A stretch of DNA of 64,000 nt from Pycnopodia helianthoides (GCA_032158295.1 CM063250.1:4885001-4949000), one strand, 5' to 3'. Positions 1 to 13,199 are shown, counted from the stretch's first letter. The notes: generated by a model not told the origin, from the letters alone. Program-made: numbers and translations.

Positions 1-1085
1 GAGGCGATGAGTCCGTCTCTGAACCCAAAACGGTAGGTTTATCTTGGCTTTGACACTCGCATATTTTTTGTCGTTTGTAAGTGCTATTTAATGGGGCACA
101 TTGCCTTCGTATTGGGCGCTTTGGGCTGTTAAACAAATGAATATGGTTAGAGAGATGGTTAAAAAGTCCTCAAAAATGTGTGGTTTTTGTGGAGTAAAAT
201 GTTTGGTTCAACAAAATGGCGGACCGTGTTAGTTCATGAAGTAAAAGAAAAACCACACCATTTTGAGGGTCATTTGTGTGAATCTTATTCTACTTTTAAA
301 ACATCTTTCCAACCATGTTCATTTCGTAACAAATGCTTTTTATAAAGCCCAAAGCACCCAATCCGAAGGCAATGTGCCCATTTAGAGAAACAATATTAAG
401 AACCCAATTGGATTAAAATTTGATTATTGGACCAAACTTTGGTGGGAACTTTGGACACCTTTATTCGACCACAGACTTGGATAAAATTAATGAGGAGAAG
501 AGAGTTCTGAAGGGAACAGATTATTACATTGTTGAAATGATGACGAAAGGAATTGCCGTCTGAAAACTGTGAAGACCGATTCAATCCAACCCTGATCAAC
601 AGTGCTGCTCCAAACGAACAAATAAATCATTTCTTGGGATCATCTCAAAATCTCCTTGAGCCTTCAAATTTTCTTGAAAGAAGTAAAGCAATCACCAGAC
701 GGAGAAAGAAATAGTCCACAGTGTTTCCAAACCAGTAGTTTTGTGTTTGTGGTGATGCAGAGAGTCTGTAGACCTCCTGAATTTGTAACATATGGGAGGT
801 TCTGGGTCTAAAATAAAGGGGAAACCCAGGCCCACAAGCCAGTTTTCAGGAACTTTCTCATTCGTCAAATCTCATTCCTGAGACATCTCACTTGTTCCCG
901 ACAACAGAAATATTTTTTAAACAAAAATCCTTTTTAATAATGGCAGAATTTATTTGTCTGAATATTTGATTTTTATGTCGTGGTAATTGATTGATGTGAA
1001 GAGCTTTTGAGGCAACTGCAAAAGGCACTTTAAGAAAATAACACCCCCCCCCCACCCAATTTTTATTTTATTTTGACAGCCGGTA

Positions 1086-1268
1086 TCAGAAAAGAAGAAG
1101 AAGAAAAAGAAGCGCGAGAGTCAGTGAGGTAATCCCTTGGTATTCTCTGCTGCTGCTGCTCCTGCTTCCGTTGTATTCCATCAAGAAATCGTCTGCAGTA
1201 CTGTACTCTTTCATCCCAGCATCACGAGTTTTCAGATTGATTCGGTCAATCAAGCCAGATCTACCATT
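1086..1268 (-). other. Possible terminal coding exon with a hydrophobic C-terminal tail
   Basis: On the minus strand, an acceptor-like cag precedes 1268. The frame from there stays open for about 59 residues and ends at 1086 with a Ser-rich run and a hydrophobic tail (ITSLTLALLFLLLLF). This resembles the signal of a GPI-anchored protein. The hydrophobic codons come from a TTC/TTCTT-rich low-complexity tract, so chance is a real alternative. The sequence just upstream (about 1316-1426) is a MITE fragment. No link to the exons at 4861-8748 can be shown. Confidence 0.15.
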
Positions 1269-1944
1269 CTGTGAACTGGTCCCAATTTTGCATGAAGCAG
1301 AAAACATTGTAAAACAAATTTCTGCTGAGCAAAAGTGAGCGGGAAACCGGTCACAAATGGTACATGTGACGGGGCATTTTGGATGGTAACCTTTATTGTG
1401 GTAAGCAAAAATGTTGTGCTTAAGCGGCCCTGTGAAAATGGGCCACGCCATGATAATGAACCAAACTGATTGTTTTCGTACACACATGAATTTGATCAAC
1501 TTGAGTACTTATACAATTGGAGATTTTTCACAGTTGTGTGAATTTTCCAATATTGGCAAATTTTGAAACATGATCTCACAAGTTTATGTTTGACATCCCA
1601 TCAAAAAAACGTTTTAAATTAAATTCCTCGTTAATTTTGCATTTACTTTTTATATGCGAAAGTGCCATTAAAAAGTATTGGTATTTTTAAAAGACTGTCT
1701 GTGTGTTTTAATTGCCACTTGACGTATTCTATTAACAAAAGCTTCTTTTCTGACTGGGTGTGTCACCTTGAACCTTCTTTTTATGGTCTGTGTTTTGGTC
1801 AATATTGATGTATATAATCAATTAATAGATGTTAAATTTGCATCGGGATAAAGAATATTATTTGGCTTATACCCATATGTTGATGTGTGTAAAGCACTGT
1901 ATACTCGGTACTTTCACAAGTCCTGTGAAAATAAAAATTTCTGG

Positions 1945-2035
1945 GCATATTATCTGGTGGGATTCGAACCTAGAACCTTTTGCCATTCTAGAGCAGATGT
2001 CTTACCAATAGACCACTGAGATTGCTGGTTAGATA
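1945..2035 (-). repeat. tRNA-derived SINE head
   Basis: Read on the minus strand, the segment has a tRNA-like layout: a box-A-like tattggtaagac and, further on, a box-B-like ggttcgaatccc. A second copy at 48450-48725 is interrupted by a MITE, which shows that this is a mobile repeat and not a functional tRNA gene. Confidence 0.55.
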
Positions 2036-4860
2036 GAGGGAGTTCAAATCCTATGTTTTAGCTGTGGTTACCGCAACGATTTAATAGACTCAGGTAAGGA
2101 CTGGGTAAACAGTGCTTCACCCATATCTGTGGACAGGTAAAAACCAAATAATATTTAATCATTATTTAGATGCGATGTCTTGTTATGCTCCAAACTCTTC
2201 TGGTTGGCATACTTTGGTAGCATCTGTTCCCCAACTTCTAAAAGCCTTTTTTTTTTTTTTCTCCTTCTTTCTTTTGTTGGTTTTTTTTTTTAAATTTTAT
2301 TTTGTAAATAAACTGCCTGTTCATTTTAGTACCTCCTTGGAGTTTGGTAACATCAAAATGATGAAATGTTTCAACTCAACCTCTTGGATCATAAGCTTAA
2401 TAAGTCAGGCGTACCGTTTTTCAGCTGATTTTCTAGTCGCGGTGCAAGACGTTGGTGTTATCACGCAACTACCGCAGTTTGTCTGTTGAGTGTATGTAGG
2501 CCCTAAGGTTTTATGGTTTTACTAACTCAACAAGAACGTCTTGCACCAAGACTACTGATTTTCTTGGTATTTTTTTAAAAAAATTCTCAGCTGAGCCATT
2601 GAAAATTGAACAAACACAGTACAAAGTCATGAAAAAGAACTGCAGTTGCATGCCGGTAACATCTTAAGTTTACAAACTCCCCGTACATTTTTTAAATACT
2701 TGAAACTTCTACAGATGGAAAGACAAATCAAGTCAGTCGAGATAATACTCTTATTCAGGTGCTGATGGCATTTATTTATTGCCCCCCCCCCAAAAAAAGC
2801 CCAACCCAAAACAATTTTATCACCCATTATCCATTGATAGCCTGGGCGCTTTAAATAAATTTGTTTATTTTATACTGATGTTTAAATCGAGGCTAAATGG
2901 GTGTATAAACAGCAGCACATCTGCATATATTGCTCCATTATTATAAATTAAAGCAGCGGTTGCATAAATACTAATAATAAATCAAACAATCAATCAAAAA
3001 CAAAAAAATCGATTACAGTTCTTACAAAACAAAAATTATTAAGTTCATGTACAGGCAAGTTCTTCCTTTCTACCCTATGCGTGAGAAACACTTGTTCTCT
3101 AGGTTAAAAAATTAGTTGACATTTTTAAAGAAATGCAAGACTTGACAATTGCAATTACAAGTATCCGATTCCTGTGCCAAACTCGTGTTGTCAAGTTAAG
3201 GCACCTGTCTATTTTGCCACCTTGGTAAAAATGTACATCACACTTGAGTAAAAAATTATAGTTTGCCCCCCCCCCCCCACCACATTCCTGGCAGAAACTT
3301 GATTTTAATTTAGGTATTATACAGAATTGGTAAGGATAACCAAACGTCATTGTTTAATTTAGTCTGAATTGTTACTGATTATGAAGTTCATACTAGAACC
3401 ATTTTTTGTGTGAAATATTTCCCACTGAAATGAAGTCATATTCGAGAAAACTGCACTTGATAACTTAAAAACAAACATGTAAACGCTGCAGCGGATTTTG
3501 GTTGTAAGAACCAAAATTAAGGACAATGTGTTTACATGCTGAGAATTGTGCATGTTTTTTTCACTATTTCTCCTGACGCGCACTATGGATTGAGAACAAA
3601 TTGTTATTTATGTATATGGTTGACACACAAAACATGAACACAGTTTGCGACTATTTTTGCAGCTCTATCAATCCTGTATTATACCTGTAAGATTCAGTAC
3701 TTGTATAATCATGAAATACCACCACTGGTCAATAGACGCATGCCCCCCCAGTAAGATAATTTAAAATATAAATTGCTTTCGATTTACTTTTGTACAAACA
3801 AACGCTAAATAAAATGTATATTTTCTAATGAGAGGAAATTTGGCAGTTGGTTTTTTATTTTCATGTTGTTGTCAAGGTCAGCTTTGTTGTGGAGACTCCT
3901 GTGTTGATGACGTCATAGCAGACGCAGATTGATTTTCTGAAGGGGGAATAACACAAATATAAGTCACCATACACTTTAAAGGGGGAAAATAAACTTAAAG
4001 GAAGAAGTATTAAATAGAAGACAGAATGCAAGGTCTGTCAAAGGTTCGGATACCTTATTAAAAAACACCTAAATTTATCCCAACCTGCCATGGGCTGCTT
4101 GCTGGGTCGAGAAAAGGAAATTAATGGAACATTACATCATTGGTAATTTTATTATATTTTGTTCCAGAAAATGTGGATGTGTGTGGTAGGAATTACCAGA
4201 CCTGTTTGAAATTTGTGCGTTTGTGACAGCCGATAAAAAAAACGAGAGCAAACGGTGACGATTTTAATTTAAGCTGTCATACACTAACACCTTCAAACGG
4301 TAGTCGGCCGACCAACATATCAAAATGACACAAAATTGCATTTTTCTTTCAAATGAAATAACACCTGGCTAAACGAGCTCACTGGATAGTTGGGAATAAT
4401 AATATGTACTCTCTCAGTCAAGTAAGTTATTATGTAGTAACTTGGAATAATTAATTTGGGTCATGTGTGCAAAAGGCAAATAGGCTTAATAATAAACCAT
4501 TCCTGTCTAAATTGTGTACATAAGAGGCATGCGTAAAATTTGTTGCTGGGTGACTAGCGTTCTCTCAAAAAATATCGAGGGCATCTCAGCGTTAATGAAT
4601 GACAAGTTCTGAGAGGTTTTTAAAATGTGAAAATAGAATTAGCTGTTGCTAACTGCTTACCAACCAAAAGGACCTATGGTATAAATGCAAACAAAATTAG
4701 CATGACGTTTTGATGACATGACAACACGCATAGACAAGTTGACAAGTGAAACGGAAGCAGTTAAGTGGAAATACATGAATAGAGAGAGAGAGAAGCAGAG
4801 AGCACACATAAAAAGCGAAGAGTAAACAATGAATTTAAAAAATGTATGATTTAAACTTAC

Positions 4861-7800
4861 TGTAATGGATCAGCAAAATGATGGTCAGGAAGACCCCCAG
4901 AATGATACCGCCAACCACTAGGCTCAGTAGTAACACATACAATTTCCTCTTGGCCATATTGAAATATATGATCTTGTCGGGTTGATAATTCTGATGAAAA
5001 AGGAAAGACGACCAGAGTGAAAAAATCGTTAAGACGATGTGGCGGTCCGTGTATTTTCCAGACGAATGCTGGGGCAGATATGGGAAATATATTTGGGGGA
5101 ATTTTGTGCATTTTTTGATGATGTCAAAATGTGTCATGAGAAAGATATTTGGCTGTAGGGCCATAGCATGTTTGAGTTTGGAACATTTTGGAAGAATAAC
5201 AAGCATTTTCTAAAATGTTCAAAATGACTAGCGTTATTATTCTACCAGTATTTTCTCAAGGGACAATTTGGCGATGTCCCTAAGGCCAAATATATTTCGC
5301 ATAGCACATTCTGGCTCATGTGCCAAACTCCAAGTCTATTAAACCCTTCAATATATAAACAAGAAGTAGATCAGCCCTTGTGCTCAGAACCGTTTGCTAC
5401 TTTTCCCCATGGACAAATATTCCTGCTACTGGTTTGAACGTTTTAATATACATGCGCAAATAAGCTTTCAGATTGAAACTAACCCCACCCCCGGTAATTA
5501 CCATTGATTGATTGATTGAATTTATCCGGATAAAAATACAGCAAGAACATGCCAAAAATACATACATGTACACAACAACAGGAGACAAGACAATGAAATA
5601 ATATTAACCAAAACAGAACACAAGTAAAATACAGCACAAAATTATCCAAGGATAGCCCCAAAAAGCCAATAACTTAGACTTATTTCCATTGGGGTCCATT
5701 GAGCCCTGAATTCTGTCGGTTAAGTCACACCTCTCGATTAAGCTACTTTTTAAAGAAAGGTTTGACGTCGTCTCAATAGGCGTATGACCCACGGGGCAGG
5801 CGGGCAACTGCCCTTCCAAATTCGGGCAAAACAGTGGGGAAAATTCGGGCACGGCACAAAAAGAAAATAGTTTAGGACAGAGAAAGCAAAACAATTTTTT
5901 TTTTACCCGGTATTAAAAAATTGTACTAGTGTTTGTAGCGGTGTAAAAAAAATGCGTGCCAATCAACCCCTCTGTCCACTCAACCAAAGAGTCCCCATAC
6001 ACCCACTCGTTGTTGAGTAAATATGGGTTTTTAGGCATTGCATGGTGAGATATCAGTATATATTCGGTTTGCGGTAACACCATGTGTAAAAATATCTACT
6101 TGCTGTGTAGATTTGTTCTTTAGAGAACTTGTCTTGCTTTAGAGAACTTGTCCACTCTCGTTTTTTTCTGGCACTGAGTGCAATGTTCTGTAGAAAGCAG
6201 ACTCAATAGAAGGAGAAAGGAACCTGATGGCTGTTATTTCGTGTATCCCTTTTTTTCATTGAGAAAGTCTTAGAGCTTTGGGTGTACATGGGAAGTTACC
6301 TCTGTATGGATATACAGTTTGTGGGACCCCCCTGTGGTTATTTATTTGTCGAGGGCTGACTTAAAAATTAAGTTATCGATCACTGTATAAGAAAGCCCCA
6401 TTATCTCCTGCTTCCATTTTCTCCATTCAGTCTTTCTCAAGCGTTATCAAAGGAACGTGGAGCAATGAGGAATACTAAAACGTTTTCGGTGACAGCGGAT
6501 TTTCTCATTTTGAAACGGGGCGATGCCCAATTCGTATAAGGAAAACCGAGTGCACAATTGGGTTCTTCTCGCAACCACATATTGATTGAAAAGAGAAAAT
6601 TCGCCCAGTATCACATTCCTTACTTGATAAACCAACATGTAAACCTCCAAATCTTGTATGAAAGCAAGGTGCAATTGAGGGATCTGTTCAGAATTGTTCG
6701 CATACTTCGGTCGCCTCATTAAAAATTCTTGCACTCCGCTGTAGGTTTTCCTGGCCGATTTCAACAGAGTTTAATTCAAATTAACACCCGGCTCATTCTA
6801 TTGTTTAGTTTGAAAATGAATACACAGTTGCACCAGCGTTCCTCAGTCAAAAGGGATTCAATTTCAACAGTTGGTATTTACTGGTCACGGTCATTGGAAT
6901 TGGTCGCAAGGTCATTAAATTTCCACAAAAGCCAATTCAGCAAGAAGCCGGCCAACCATTCAATTTCGTCAATTGTAAACGATGTCGTACAAATTCAACC
7001 TGATGAATTACGAAAAGGTAGTCTTGACTACCTAAAATAAATGAAATAGAATGACTGAAACGAACCTGAATAAGAAGAGCGAAATCATGTGTGCACGAAA
7101 ACGAAATTGAATGAAATGGTAGCTAAAAAGAAACCGCCATAGTTTGAATGAATTGGGGAAACGTGCAGAAAATAGTTAAAGGAACATTACAGAATTAGTT
7201 TTTGCTAACAAAACAGTTGCTGGCAGTGTAAGCACTTTATGTAATCCACCATATACATAAACTGACAAACCTGTAGAAGTTTGAGATCGATCGGCCATCT
7301 GGGTCACGAGAAAATAGTGAAAAACCGATTACACATTTGCATGAAATCATATAGATTCAACAAATGAATAAAACGCTCACTGAGCGATAAACTCCAATCG
7401 GAAAATTAGTTTATTCATTTCTCATCAAATATGGCATTTCAGACAGAAATATTTCAAGGGATGTTTTCTACTATCATCATCATTGGACCGTGTAAGTTGT
7501 ATGTAAATCTGTGATCAAAAGTATATTTTACAATTACCAATTCTGTAATGTTCCTTTAATGGCCTGACGTATCGAACCTGTAGCAGAGTCTTTCTCGAAT
7601 TAGGGAAACATATTAATGTGTGAATTTGAATACGTGTTAATGAAACTGAATTCATTTGGGCTAAAACTGACCGGGAAAACCTGTAGAGAATCTCACACAT
7701 TTTATTTGCAAAAAAATTAGTTAGTGGCCTGACGTTTCGACCCTAGCAGAGTCTTTCTCAAAGGCTAAATGACAAGACAACACACATACATGCATACAAG

Positions 7801-8748
7801 GGTGACAAGAGCGGTCAAGTGGAAATACATGAATAGAGAGAGTGGAGAGAGAAAAGCAAGAAGCATTCAGAAAGAGCAGGGGGAAGCAGGGATTATGGAG
7901 ACAAGGGGGGGGGGTGGAGGAAAGGGGATAGCTTGACCACAAGAAGTTGGAAACACAAAGGACAAAATGGAAGGTTGGAAAAAGTAAATAATTGGTTAAT
8001 AGGGCAGACTAAAAATATGGATATTTGTGGGGAAAAGGGAGAAGGCAAAGACATTTTATTTGTTACAGTTTCCCGTCTTGTTGAATTCTGAGTTTTTTTT
8101 TGCACAAACACACTTGGGGTTTTGTGAAAATATAATTTGAATATCGTATAACATAAAGGCACATGCATTCGTTGCAATGTTAATGTACTTATCTGCCATA
8201 TTTAAATTACAACATTATACATTTTACTTCTCCCAGAAAAGAGGCTTTGTGGCACAGTGTCCTCAATCGATAATCCAAACATGTTCAGACATAAGACTCT
8301 ACAGTCTTTTGAGGGGAAGTTGTGCAAATCGAAAGACCCACTTGTGAAGGTATACTTGATATCAAATCTAGTTGGTACTTTTACCAAAATTGTAGCACCA
8401 ACAAATCGTCTGAAGATGTCATTAAATACGAGAAAACCGTATGAATGTAATCAATTTTGAAGCGGATGAAATTATAACACAAGGCTATCTTACCGCAGTA
8501 AGGGGCACATCTGCTAGATTTAGAATTTATTTTTATTTTATTTTATTTTTTTCAAAACTCGAGTTGGGATAAACATTGTTACTTACCGGGGGTCTTGTCT
8601 CTGGTTCCATCTCATACTTGGAGGCGACGTGGGCCATGGGGTTGTAAGGATGAACCCGTATGGAATCCGGTGTTTTCCCTCGTAACGTATTTATGCTGAC
8701 GGAACCAGCTGAGGGAGGAGGTGTCGGTTCGGGTCCCTCCATCATCAT
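4861..8748 (-). CDS. Partial gene for a single-pass membrane protein, two coding exons seen
   Basis: Two minus-strand exons fit together. The first is 8748 down to 8587 and starts with three ATG codons in a row. It encodes 54 residues rich in Pro, Glu and Ser (MMMEGPEPTPPPS...) and ends at a strong gtaagt donor in phase 0. The second is 4990 down to 4861, preceded by a pyrimidine-rich tract and cag. It opens in phase 0 with NYQPDKIIYFNMAKRK, followed by a hydrophobic segment of about 24 residues (VLLLSLVVGGIILGVFLTII), and ends at gtaagt in phase 1. A cytosolic-type N-terminus of about 70 residues, then Lys/Arg, then one membrane segment, suggests a type II membrane protein whose outer domain lies in later exons towards lower coordinates. 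I could not identify those exons, so the family is unknown. The intron between them (4991-8586) holds a TTAA MITE at 7176-7559 and a dispersed repeat at 7720-7950. The gene is divergent from EZH2. Confidence 0.6.
7176..7559. mobile_element. TTAA MITE, family A, copy 1
   Basis: Non-autonomous palindromic transposon of about 385 bp. Ends are AGGAACATTACAGAATTRG and its inverse, and each end abuts TTAA, which I take as the target duplication. It lies in the intron of the minus-strand membrane-protein gene. No coding capacity. Confidence 0.8.
7720..7950. repeat. Dispersed repeat (GACGTTTCGACCC type)
   Basis: Starts ttagtggcctgacgtttcga and runs into a GA-rich tract. Diverged copies occur at about 58998-59190 and, truncated, at 4715-4800. 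It has no long reading frame and may be the end of a larger retroelement, but no transposase or reverse transcriptase is visible. Confidence 0.5.
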
Positions 8749-9642
8749 GCCATTAAAAATCGGTTATCCCGAAACGGGGGGTAAAGTCATGCATGCATGA
8801 CCCGAGCAGATTGAAGCTGGTTCAGGTTGTTGTATCTCACACTTGACGATTGGGTGAGCTTGGTGCAAAACACAAATAACAAGCCGTTTCATTTCCGTTT
8901 GGTGTGAAACTGCATAATATTGTGACCTTTGTAATTGTGGGCGGGTCAGCCCCAGTCTTTATCCTAACGATGGAAGGTTCCATTTTTTGTAATGGCACAC
9001 CATTACAAAATTACATTGACAAATGTTTTAGTGCATTTCCCGATGATTTATTTATTTAATATACATCCAAGTGACTTCCTTAAATGCCCAGCTATTGTCT
9101 AAGATGACTTGAGCCTTATCTTTCTTTGTTGAACGAATCATTTTTTAAATATTATTGACAAGAACAGCCGGCTCCACTTATCAGAGGGTTTGATCTGGGT
9201 AGGTCTGTATTTGACATGGGATATTGCACTAAATCATTTGATTTTCATTTTTCCGCCCTAAAAAAAGGAAGAAGAAAATACATAACTCTAAGACCTGACC
9301 CCCGTCTTAGATATGTGGAATGTTACAGTCTATGGTATCAATTGGCACTCCCCCAGATCGTTACACTCTTGAGAAACTGGCGAAATAAATAAAACAAGTA
9401 ATGATTAACTGCACATTAATGCCATCAAGGTCACGTGTCTTACTTGCTTCTCTATTGATGTTATGAGTAACCTTAGTAACACAAAATATGGAGCATCCTG
9501 GAGATCACCATTCTGCCTCTACATCTCTGTGTGCGTGAGCTCAAGTTAAAAGTCGCCTTGAGGGCACAACGGGAAATGTTTCAGATCAGTCTTAGTTCAA
9601 GCATGGGTCCTTTCTCTATGGTTCAAGACGCTCCCGTGATGT

Positions 9643-9894
9643 TAGCCTTGTCCAAGGCTCTTTACGCAAGCACCCCGCTTTGAATACTAGCACGGTACTA
9701 TAGAAACATACTGTTGTTGATGTATGTACAATGTACAGTATACCGTGGGGTCGACGGTATACTGTACATGTACATTGTACATACATCAAGTACAGTACGT
9801 AAAATGTACATGTACATGTACATTGTACTGCAGTTTCTAGTACCGTGCTAGTATTCAAAGCGGGGTGCTTGCGTGAAGAGCCTTGGACAAGGCT
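9643..9894. repeat. 252-bp foldback palindrome
   Basis: The outer arms of about 57 bp run from agccttgtccaaggctc to tagcacggtacta and are matched inversely, with few mismatches, at 9838-9894. Inner arms rich in tgtacaatgtaca surround a centre near 9752 (ggtcgac). The outermost 16 bases are themselves palindromic. It is probably a foldback transposon. No open frame of note. Confidence 0.8.
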
Positions 9895-10389
9895 ACCGTG
9901 GTGTATGTCTGTGGTGTGGTGGGTGATAGCGGTCCGTGGCTGACAGCACCCTCTATCGGCGACTCTGTCGGCAACGGAAATTAACAGCAGGAGTGGAGCT
10001 TAGCAGGAGCGTCAAAGAAAATATTTGGATGGCCAAAAAAAATGTGAAATTGATCTGTTTTAGGATTGCTATGGAATGAATAAGTGGATTTTATAATCTC
10101 ACAATCAATCCATCCTAGAATCGGTTAAATGACGATACACTCTACCCCCCCCCCCCGTCAGAATTTGAAAAATGAAAGATAAAACACCCTTGTTGCATAG
10201 AATTGTGTGCTTTTGCAGCCTTTCTCAGATTCAAATATTTTACTGAGAATTTCCTCTTTTAAAAAAAATTCCTTACTTCAGAGGGCCTCACAATGTTTTA
10301 TACTATCAGTAGATCTCATGGTAATATGCACTGCAGCTGTTGATAATGTATACCAATTTGAGAAACAATTTCCTTCATAGAAATGTGGT

Positions 10390-10653
10390 TTTAGAGAGAG
10401 GGAGTCCAAAATATTTCAATCTGAGAAACGTGCAAGAAACGTTTCTCAGATAGTGCATTCCAACTACGGGTTATTCTTCCCGCGTTGACAGAACCGCTCC
10501 AGATTTTCTGGCGATATCTCAAAAACGCTACCGCCTTTTGAAATGAAACTTTCACAGGTTAGTTAAATTGTTTCATTGTTTATATCTATACACTTTGTGT
10601 TGGATTAAAATAATCGAACGGTTCCAAAAACCAAAGGTATACTTTGCCTTTAA
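10390..10653. mobile_element. TTAA MITE, family E, partial copy
   Basis: The right end (tatactttgcctTTAA) and internal sequence match the copies at 28533-28851 and 45818-46177. The left end is not intact. Confidence 0.5.
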
Positions 10654-11099
10654 ACAAACATTTTGCTGTGGTTTACACACAATAAATAGAGACCGAATGT
10701 GCCAATGAGGCACATTAATAGTTGCGTGGCCCAAATTGTGAAAGATTATGCTGTTTCAAACCTCAAACTTGTTTTGAATTAAAAAGACTTAGAGAGTTCA
10801 AATTGTTTTTGATTTTTTTTGCTTTGAATGACTAATGGGTTGATAGCAATTGGTGCTTGATATGGGGCAGAGGGTACCCCCCCCTTTTGTGTCTTCATTG
10901 TGTGCTTGGAATCTGAGGATTTTTTTTATGGGGGGGGGAGTTCTATACAAGAGGAAAATAGTGTGTTATAGTATGGGACGATGGGGGGGGGCACACACCC
11001 TCTGACCCATATCGGGCATGGTATAGTTGATAGTACTTTCATTTAGTGGGGTGCACCCCATAGAGCATGTACCCAATAGCGTTCAGCCAACTGCTGGTG

Positions 11100-11307
11100 C
11101 AAGCGTGCGAACCACGGACACGTGCAACCACCAAGGATGGAAAGTAGAACAGCGCCACCCAGCGGCCTGATTGTCAATTATAAACTTTCCCATCATGCAT
11201 TAAAATTCGCGCCGAATTTTTTTTTCTTGTCAGCTGGAATAGTTACGATAGTTTTAAAGCAACATTTTAGAGATATTTCTCCCCTTTCAACTTTTAGAAC
11301 TTTGTCA
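11100..11307 (+). promoter_or_regulatory. Candidate EZH2 promoter and 5' non-coding exon
   Basis: A near-perfect 5' splice site, gtaagtatt, lies at 11308. About 100 bases before it, at 11206-11213, is TTCGCGCC, matching the core of an E2F site. Mammalian EZH2 is an E2F target, and the first EZH2 coding exon here begins with an acceptor at 13182-13183, so at least one upstream non-coding exon must exist. Assigning it to this spot is inference; no transcript evidence is available. Confidence 0.25.
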
Positions 11308-11957
11308 GTAAGTATTATATCACTGTAAGATTATTTAACCCATTTGACAGCTAATGAATATTTCTTTTTTGTGCAAAGTAGGGCGCATGATACTAAGTTT
11401 GCCGATTATCCGGACAAGGCGCATGGAAGGAGCGAAACGCCATTGAATTGAATGTTCGGATTCCGTTTGTTCATTGTTTTGTGCTTTAAAAAAGGCCGTA
11501 AGACTTAATTTTTATCCTGTCTTTTATCAATGAAATGACGTACACCTCTAATTACATGGTTAACTAAACAAGAAATAAAACCCTGACCGTTGCAGTGTTT
11601 GAAGGGCGTTGAAAATTGAAAGTAAGATTTGATGAAAAACAATGTCATGAATGTGTGTTCTCCAACATGTCCAACATGTGTAGAACTAGAAGTCAACAAG
11701 CTTGGCACACCACCATCCTTTCTGGGGGGGGGGGGGGAGTCAGATTTAGCATATTTTCCCAGATTATATTTACCTCAAAATATTGCAAGCTCTTTCTATG
11801 AGTATGACTATATCATTATCACTATCGGAACTCGCGATCTGCAACAGGAAACAGTTATTTAAATTAATTAGTTTACCAAATACACTAAGATATTTAAATT
11901 ACAAACACAATTGAAAATAGGACTAGGTTTAGTTCTAAGTAAAGGAAAGGTAGTCAT

Positions 11958-12357
11958 TTAAAGGAACATTACAGAATTGGTTTTTGCTAACAAAACAGTT
12001 GATGGCAGTGTAACACTTTATGTAATCCACCATATACATAAACTGACAAACCTGTAGAAGTTTGAGATCGATCGGCCATCTGGGTCTCGAGAAAATAGTG
12101 AAAAACCGATTACACGTTTGCATCGGATTTCATATACTATAGATTCAAAAAATGAATAAAACGCTCACTGAGCGATAAACTCCAATCGTAAACTTAGTTT
12201 ATTCATTTCTCATCAAATATGGCATTTCAGACAGAAATATTTCAAGGGATGTTTTCTACTACCATCAACTTTAGACCGTGTAATTTTTATGTAAATCTGT
12301 GATCAAAAAGTATATTTTACAAGTTTTGTTCTTACCAATTCTGTAATGTTCCTTTAA
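11958..12357. mobile_element. TTAA MITE, family A, copy 2
   Basis: Same ends and palindromic body as the copy at 7176-7559. TTAA is found at both edges. Confidence 0.8.
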
Positions 12358-12447
12358 AAAAGGCATAAACTGATAAAAAGGAGAAGATTTGTTGTAAAAT
12401 ACTGTTTATAAAGAAGGGTCAATCATGGCAACCCAAGCATACCATGC

Positions 12448-12624
12448 CAGGCCTGACACTTCACGAAGGCAATGGAGGCGATTGCCTCGATGCCCCCTGG
12501 TCATTGCCTTCGTGCCCTTGAAATGCTCCAATAGAAATTTACAATTTCCTCATAGGGTGCCCTTCACCGAGGAGAGAATGCTTTGGTGCCCTTTCCCTTT
12601 CTAGAACGAAGCATACAGGCCTGC
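12448..12624. mobile_element. AGGCCTG-type MITE, diverged copy
   Basis: Starts ccaggcctgacac and ends acaggcctgcc, with an interior like the clearer copies at 17291-17432, 49100-49260 and 59921-60097 (a run on the theme of gtgccctt and caatagaaatt). Confidence 0.5.
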
Positions 12625-13199
12625 CATGCCTTTTCAAGGTTTGCCCATAACCGTTTCAGTGACTGGCCAGCGGGACCAGTTTGTCTTTTCAGTCCGCCAG
12701 CCTTTTCACTGGTCCACATCTTTTACGGTTTTCTTTGAACACTGTCATTTTGTATGGTGCCTCAGTTTGAAAACGGTTCGGGCAGTGGTTTACATGTATC
12801 ATTTTGAATCAATCAATTAGCCAGCCGGACCACTTGGACATAACTTTAACTGGTCCTCAGAAGTTATAACTGGCATTTTGGCCAGCAGACCACTGTTAAC
12901 CCTTTCATGCACTATATATTTTAGTGATAAATTGATCATATGGACACATTAATTGTTTAGTAGATTTTTGCGAGTCGCGACCCCCAAAAAACTGGTCTCA
13001 GTAGCTCCCTCGAGAGTCTTCTTTCCCATTCTGAAAACTGTGTGGCCGTGGGATTTTTATTTTTCGTTTCACAACTATTTTTCTGCAGGGATTTCAACCG
13101 ATCGCTATTGACCGGTCAGCGCGTGAGAAAGAGTTAAGGGAGAACGCTGGCTTTTAATACTATTATGTTATTTTTCTTGGCAGTGCAAACGAGTGTAAA

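Larger units (their letters stand above)
1..4860. other. Non-coding, repeat-bearing sequence left of the membrane-protein exons
   Basis: No well-supported gene was found. The stretch holds a tRNA-derived SINE-like segment (about 1945-2035), a fragment of the GGGCCC-family MITE (1316-1426) and several C or T homopolymers (near 1045, 2245, 2785 and 3266). Near 4715-4800 is a piece of the dispersed repeat also found at 7775-7850 and 59045-59120. Later exons of the minus-strand membrane protein may lie here, but I could not fix their frames. Confidence 0.5.
8749..13183. other. Divergent intergenic region between the membrane-protein gene and EZH2
   Basis: Contains a 252-bp palindrome (9643-9894), fragments of two TTAA MITE families (about 10170-10350 and 10390-10653), a possible EZH2 5' non-coding exon (up to 11307), a TTAA MITE (11958-12357) and a diverged AGGCCTG-type MITE (12448-12624). 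No convincing coding exon. Promoters for both divergent genes should lie here. Confidence 0.5.

Noticed and set aside
4..40. Hammerhead-ribozyme-like start (gatgagtccgtctctgaac)
   Set aside because: The CUGAUGA core is changed and no GAAAC core or stem II pairing follows.
1086..1499. 137-codon minus-strand open frame as a whole gene
   Set aside because: The first half is a GGGCCC-family MITE fragment. Only the last 59 codons remain as a weak exon candidate.
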